Of a DNA stretch of 6,397 bases, positions 3,876 through 6,397 are shown in pieces (the first letter of the stretch is position 1; every line of letters starts with the position of its first letter). This DNA is from an uncultured Pedobacter sp. (GTDB lineage: Bacteria; Bacteroidota; Bacteroidia; Sphingobacteriales; Sphingobacteriaceae). The notes under the pieces are model-generated. The model did no database searches. It was not told where the DNA came from and saw only the letters and a program-made list of their open reading frames with translations. Location: contig NZ_CAMLHF010000257.1 in the NCBI RefSeq assembly GCF_946479715.1, forward strand, positions 1-6,397. The letters run 5' to 3'. A program made the position numbers and the translations under genes.

Positions 3876-6397
3876 ATGTCTTCTTTAACCTCTAAACTGC
3901 ACCTGAGCATAGCGCTTCTCAGCCTATTTTCATTTACATCTTGTGTAAATAATGATAAAAAAACGAGCATTGAGGCTGGCACAAATAAACTCTTTTCTTT
4001 ACTCTCTTCAGATCAAACACATATTGATTTCAATAATACAATCATTGAGAATGAAAGAGCAAACATTATATCTTATCAGTACTTCTATAATGGCGGAGGT
4101 GTGGCAATTGGCGATTTAAATAATGATGGCCTCGACGATATTTATTTCTCGGGGAACATGACAAAAGCCAAACTATATCTCAATAAAGGGAACTGGCAGT
4201 TTGAAGACATCACCGATAAGGCTGGCATAACTGAAATGGGCCTTTCCTGGAAAACAGGAGTTACGATGGCAGACGTTAATGGTGATGGCAGATTAGACAT
4301 TTATCAGTGTTACTCTGGTGCATTACCTGCAAAGAACAGATCAAATGCTTTGTTGATAAATCAGGGAATTAACGATCAGGGAATCCCGACATTCAAGAAC
4401 CAAGCCGCGGAGTATGGGCTTGCAGATACCGCATATAGTACCCAGGCCGTTTTTTTTGATTATGATAAAGATAACGATCTTGACATGCTCCTCTTAAACC
4501 ATAATCCGAAAGTTTTTACTACGCTAGATGACATTTCGGCTCCTCTAATCTTAAAAGAGCCTGCACCAACCATTAGGATTAAACTATACAAAAATGAAAA
4601 TAAAAAATTCAAGGACGTATCTGACCAGGCTGGCATATATAATTCCTCTTTTACCTATGGTTTAGGTGCAGGAGTAAGTGACCTGAACAATGATGGTTAC
4701 CCCGACATTTACATTTCAAATGATTATTCAGCTCCCGATTATTTGTACATAAATAATGGGAATGGCACTTTCACAAACCAAATTCAATCCCAAATCGGCC
4801 ACACGTCTTTATATTCAATGGGTAATGATATTGCAGACATTAATAACGACGGGTTGTCTGATATTTTTACCTTAGATATGCTTCCGGAGGACAACCGCAG
4901 ACAGAAGTTACTGTTTTCTCCCGACAATTATGAATATTATGATTTGCGCCTGCGTCTTGGCTTCCATTACCAGGATGTGCGTAATATGCTTCAAGTAAAT
5001 AATGGGAACGGCACTTTTAGTGAAACAGGGCAGTTATCTGGCATTTCAAATACAGATTGGAGTTGGGCACCATTGTTTGCAGATTACGACAATGACGGTT
5101 GGAAAGATCTTTTTATAACTAATGGCTATATGCGTGATTATACCAATATGGACTTTCTGAAGTTCAAAGGAGATTTCTTACGTAGCACTGACCCCACTCA
5201 AATAAAAGCGAATCTGTTAAATCTGATTCACGAAATGCCTGCGTCGAATGTTAACAACTACATTTACAAGAATAACGGGAATCTTTCATTTACCAATAAA
5301 GCTATGGAATGGGGATTAAACACTCCTTCGAATAGCAATGGGGCAGCATATGCTGATTTAGACAATGATGGGGATTTGGATCTTGTAGTTAACAACATCA
5401 ACCTGCCTGCATTCCTTTATGAAAACAAATCAGACAAAAAAGCGAAAAATCAATTTCTTAAAGTAAAACTGCAGGGACTCGGGCAAAACACTCAGGGTAT
5501 TGGGGCTAAAATATGGATTTACAATAAAAAAAAGCAACAGTATCTTGAACAAATGCCATCTCGAGGCTATCAATCAAGCGTTTCCCCAATTTTACATTTT
5601 GGCTTAGGAGACGCTACTTCCATTGACTCTCTTCGAATAGTTTGGGCAAGCGGAAAACAAGAGGTAATCTTAGGTATAAAAGCAAACCAGCAAATACCTT
5701 TATTAGAAGCGAATGCAAAAGTAATATATAAAACTCCGCAAGCTGGCCCTTCCATATTCAAAGAGGTTAAATCACCGATAGCATTCCAACAGCAAAAAAA
5801 ATCAACTAACGATTTTAAGCGACAACCATTATTAATAAATCCTTTGTCCTTTTCCGGTCCATGCATATCCAAAGCAGATATAAACGGTGACGGTTTAGAG
5901 GATATTTATGTTGGAGGAACCCAGGGTCAGTCAGGTGCACTTTTTATTCAAAAAAAGAATGGTGAGTTTGTAAAAAAACCTCAGGCAGCTTTTGCTTCCA
6001 GCATAAAAAGTGAGGACGCAGATGCAGTTTTTTTTGATGCCAACAAAGATGGTTTTATGGATCTTTATGTATGCAGCGGGGGTTATGATAACTATACCCC
6101 AGAAGATCCATCACTGCAAGACCGGCTATACTTAAATGACGGCAAAGGTAATTTCCGGCAAACAGTTAATGCCCTACCTAAAATGCTAAGCAGCAAGAGT
6201 TGCGTCCGCGTCGCAGATTTTAATCAAGATGGTCATCCAGATTTGTTTATAGGAGGAAGAGTAGTCCCGGGCCGTTATCCGGAAACACCGGCCAGCTATT
6301 TACTGATTAACGATGGGAAAGGAAATTTCAAAGATCTAATTAAAACTATAGCTCCACAATTACAAAAAGCAGGAATGGTCACAGATGCAGCATGGAT
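3876..6397 (+). CDS. FG-GAP/VCBS repeat lipoprotein with ASPIC/UnbV domain, C-terminus beyond the window
   Basis: The frame is open for 840 codons to the right edge with no stop. The N-terminus is a lipoprotein signal: Lys7, a hydrophobic stretch (10-21), then FTSC with the lipidated Cys at residue 23. FG-GAP-like calcium-binding motifs (DxNxDGxxD or close) start at residues 80, 133, 195, 269, 321, 403 and 494, consistent with a seven-bladed beta-propeller. An ASPIC/UnbV domain follows at about 525-612. A second set of motifs begins at 668, 721 and 781 and continues off the edge. I recall relatives in Bacteroidota of about 1,100 residues, often near SusC/SusD genes, so about a quarter may be missing. 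The likely place is the cell envelope, with a role in binding or processing carbohydrate or protein ligands; this is inference, and no catalytic residues are recognisable. The ATG at 3876 is the only start that keeps the signal peptide. Confidence 0.9.
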   Translation, partial: MSSLTSKLHLSIALLSLFSFTSCVNNDKKTSIEAGTNKLFSLLSSDQTHIDFNNTIIENERANIISYQYFYNGGGVAIGDLNNDGLDDIYFSGNMTKAKLYLNKGNWQFEDITDKAGITEMGLSWKTGVTMADVNGDGRLDIYQCYSGALPAKNRSNALLINQGINDQGIPTFKNQAAEYGLADTAYSTQAVFFDYDKDNDLDMLLLNHNPKVFTTLDDISAPLILKEPAPTIRIKLYKNENKKFKDVSDQAGIYNSSFTYGLGAGVSDLNNDGYPDIYISNDYSAPDYLYINNGNGTFTNQIQSQIGHTSLYSMGNDIADINNDGLSDIFTLDMLPEDNRRQKLLFSPDNYEYYDLRLRLGFHYQDVRNMLQVNNGNGTFSETGQLSGISNTDWSWAPLFADYDNDGWKDLFITNGYMRDYTNMDFLKFKGDFLRSTDPTQIKANLLNLIHEMPASNVNNYIYKNNGNLSFTNKAMEWGLNTPSNSNGAAYADLDNDGDLDLVVNNINLPAFLYENKSDKKAKNQFLKVKLQGLGQNTQGIGAKIWIYNKKKQQYLEQMPSRGYQSSVSPILHFGLGDATSIDSLRIVWASGKQEVILGIKANQQIPLLEANAKVIYKTPQAGPSIFKEVKSPIAFQQQKKSTNDFKRQPLLINPLSFSGPCISKADINGDGLEDIYVGGTQGQSGALFIQKKNGEFVKKPQAAFASSIKSEDADAVFFDANKDGFMDLYVCSGGYDNYTPEDPSLQDRLYLNDGKGNFRQTVNALPKMLSSKSCVRVADFNQDGHPDLFIGGRVVPGRYPETPASYLLINDGKGNFKDLIKTIAPQLQKAGMVTDAAW
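4752..5017 (+). repeat. Intragenic near-identical 20-bp motif pair
   Basis: AATAATGGGAATGGCACTTT at 4752-4771 and AATAATGGGAACGGCACTTT at 4998-5017 differ at one base. Both encode NNGNGTF, the turn that follows an FG-GAP blade (residues 293-299 and 375-381). They reflect repeated protein structure, possibly kept similar by gene conversion, and are not a mobile or regulatory repeat. Confidence 0.7.

Noticed and set aside
5570..5872. Minus-strand open frame of 100 codons, cysteine-rich in places
   Set aside because: It lies wholly antisense to the FG-GAP/ASPIC lipoprotein, whose frame is continuous there. No independent start signals are seen.

Overview
This AT-rich window looks like chromosomal DNA from a Bacteroidota bacterium, most likely of the Sphingobacteriaceae (Pedobacter-like); that placement is an inference. 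It rests on three things. A promoter upstream of metK matches the Bacteroidota form (TTTG, 19 bp, TAATTTTG). Translation starts lack clear Shine-Dalgarno sequences and sit behind A-rich leaders. The proteins themselves, including a large FG-GAP/ASPIC-UnbV lipoprotein and a small RFEG-SDP protein, are of types I associate with this phylum.

Minus-strand block (1-1713): read in the direction of transcription, a diacylglycerol kinase-type lipid kinase gene (TTG start at 1713) overlaps by 11 nt a gene for a bacterial SUI1/eIF1-like protein. After a 131-bp gap comes the 5' end of pckA (ATP-dependent phosphoenolpyruvate carboxykinase), which runs off the left edge. The kinase and SUI1 genes look co-transcribed. 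pckA probably has its own promoter.

Divergent region and metK (1714-3262): the 233-bp gap holds a strong promoter, then a SAM-II type riboswitch, a small hairpin and an A/T-rich leader ahead of metK (S-adenosylmethionine synthetase). The layout suggests feedback: the enzyme's product SAM binds the leader and lowers metK expression. The riboswitch loop can also pair with the downstream hairpin, which gives a plausible but untested expression platform. metK is closed by a perfect 24-bp hairpin.

Right part (3263-6397): a small uncharacterised Bacteroidota protein is followed by a strong hairpin terminator. Then comes a long lipoprotein gene, open to the right edge. It carries seven DxNxDG-type calcium-binding motifs, an ASPIC/UnbV domain, and three more such motifs. 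It is probably exported and may serve outer-surface polymer handling, but its substrate cannot be read from this window.

Most of the window is ordinary housekeeping DNA. The metK leader is the most interesting part. I saw no mobile element, CRISPR array, tRNA or rRNA.
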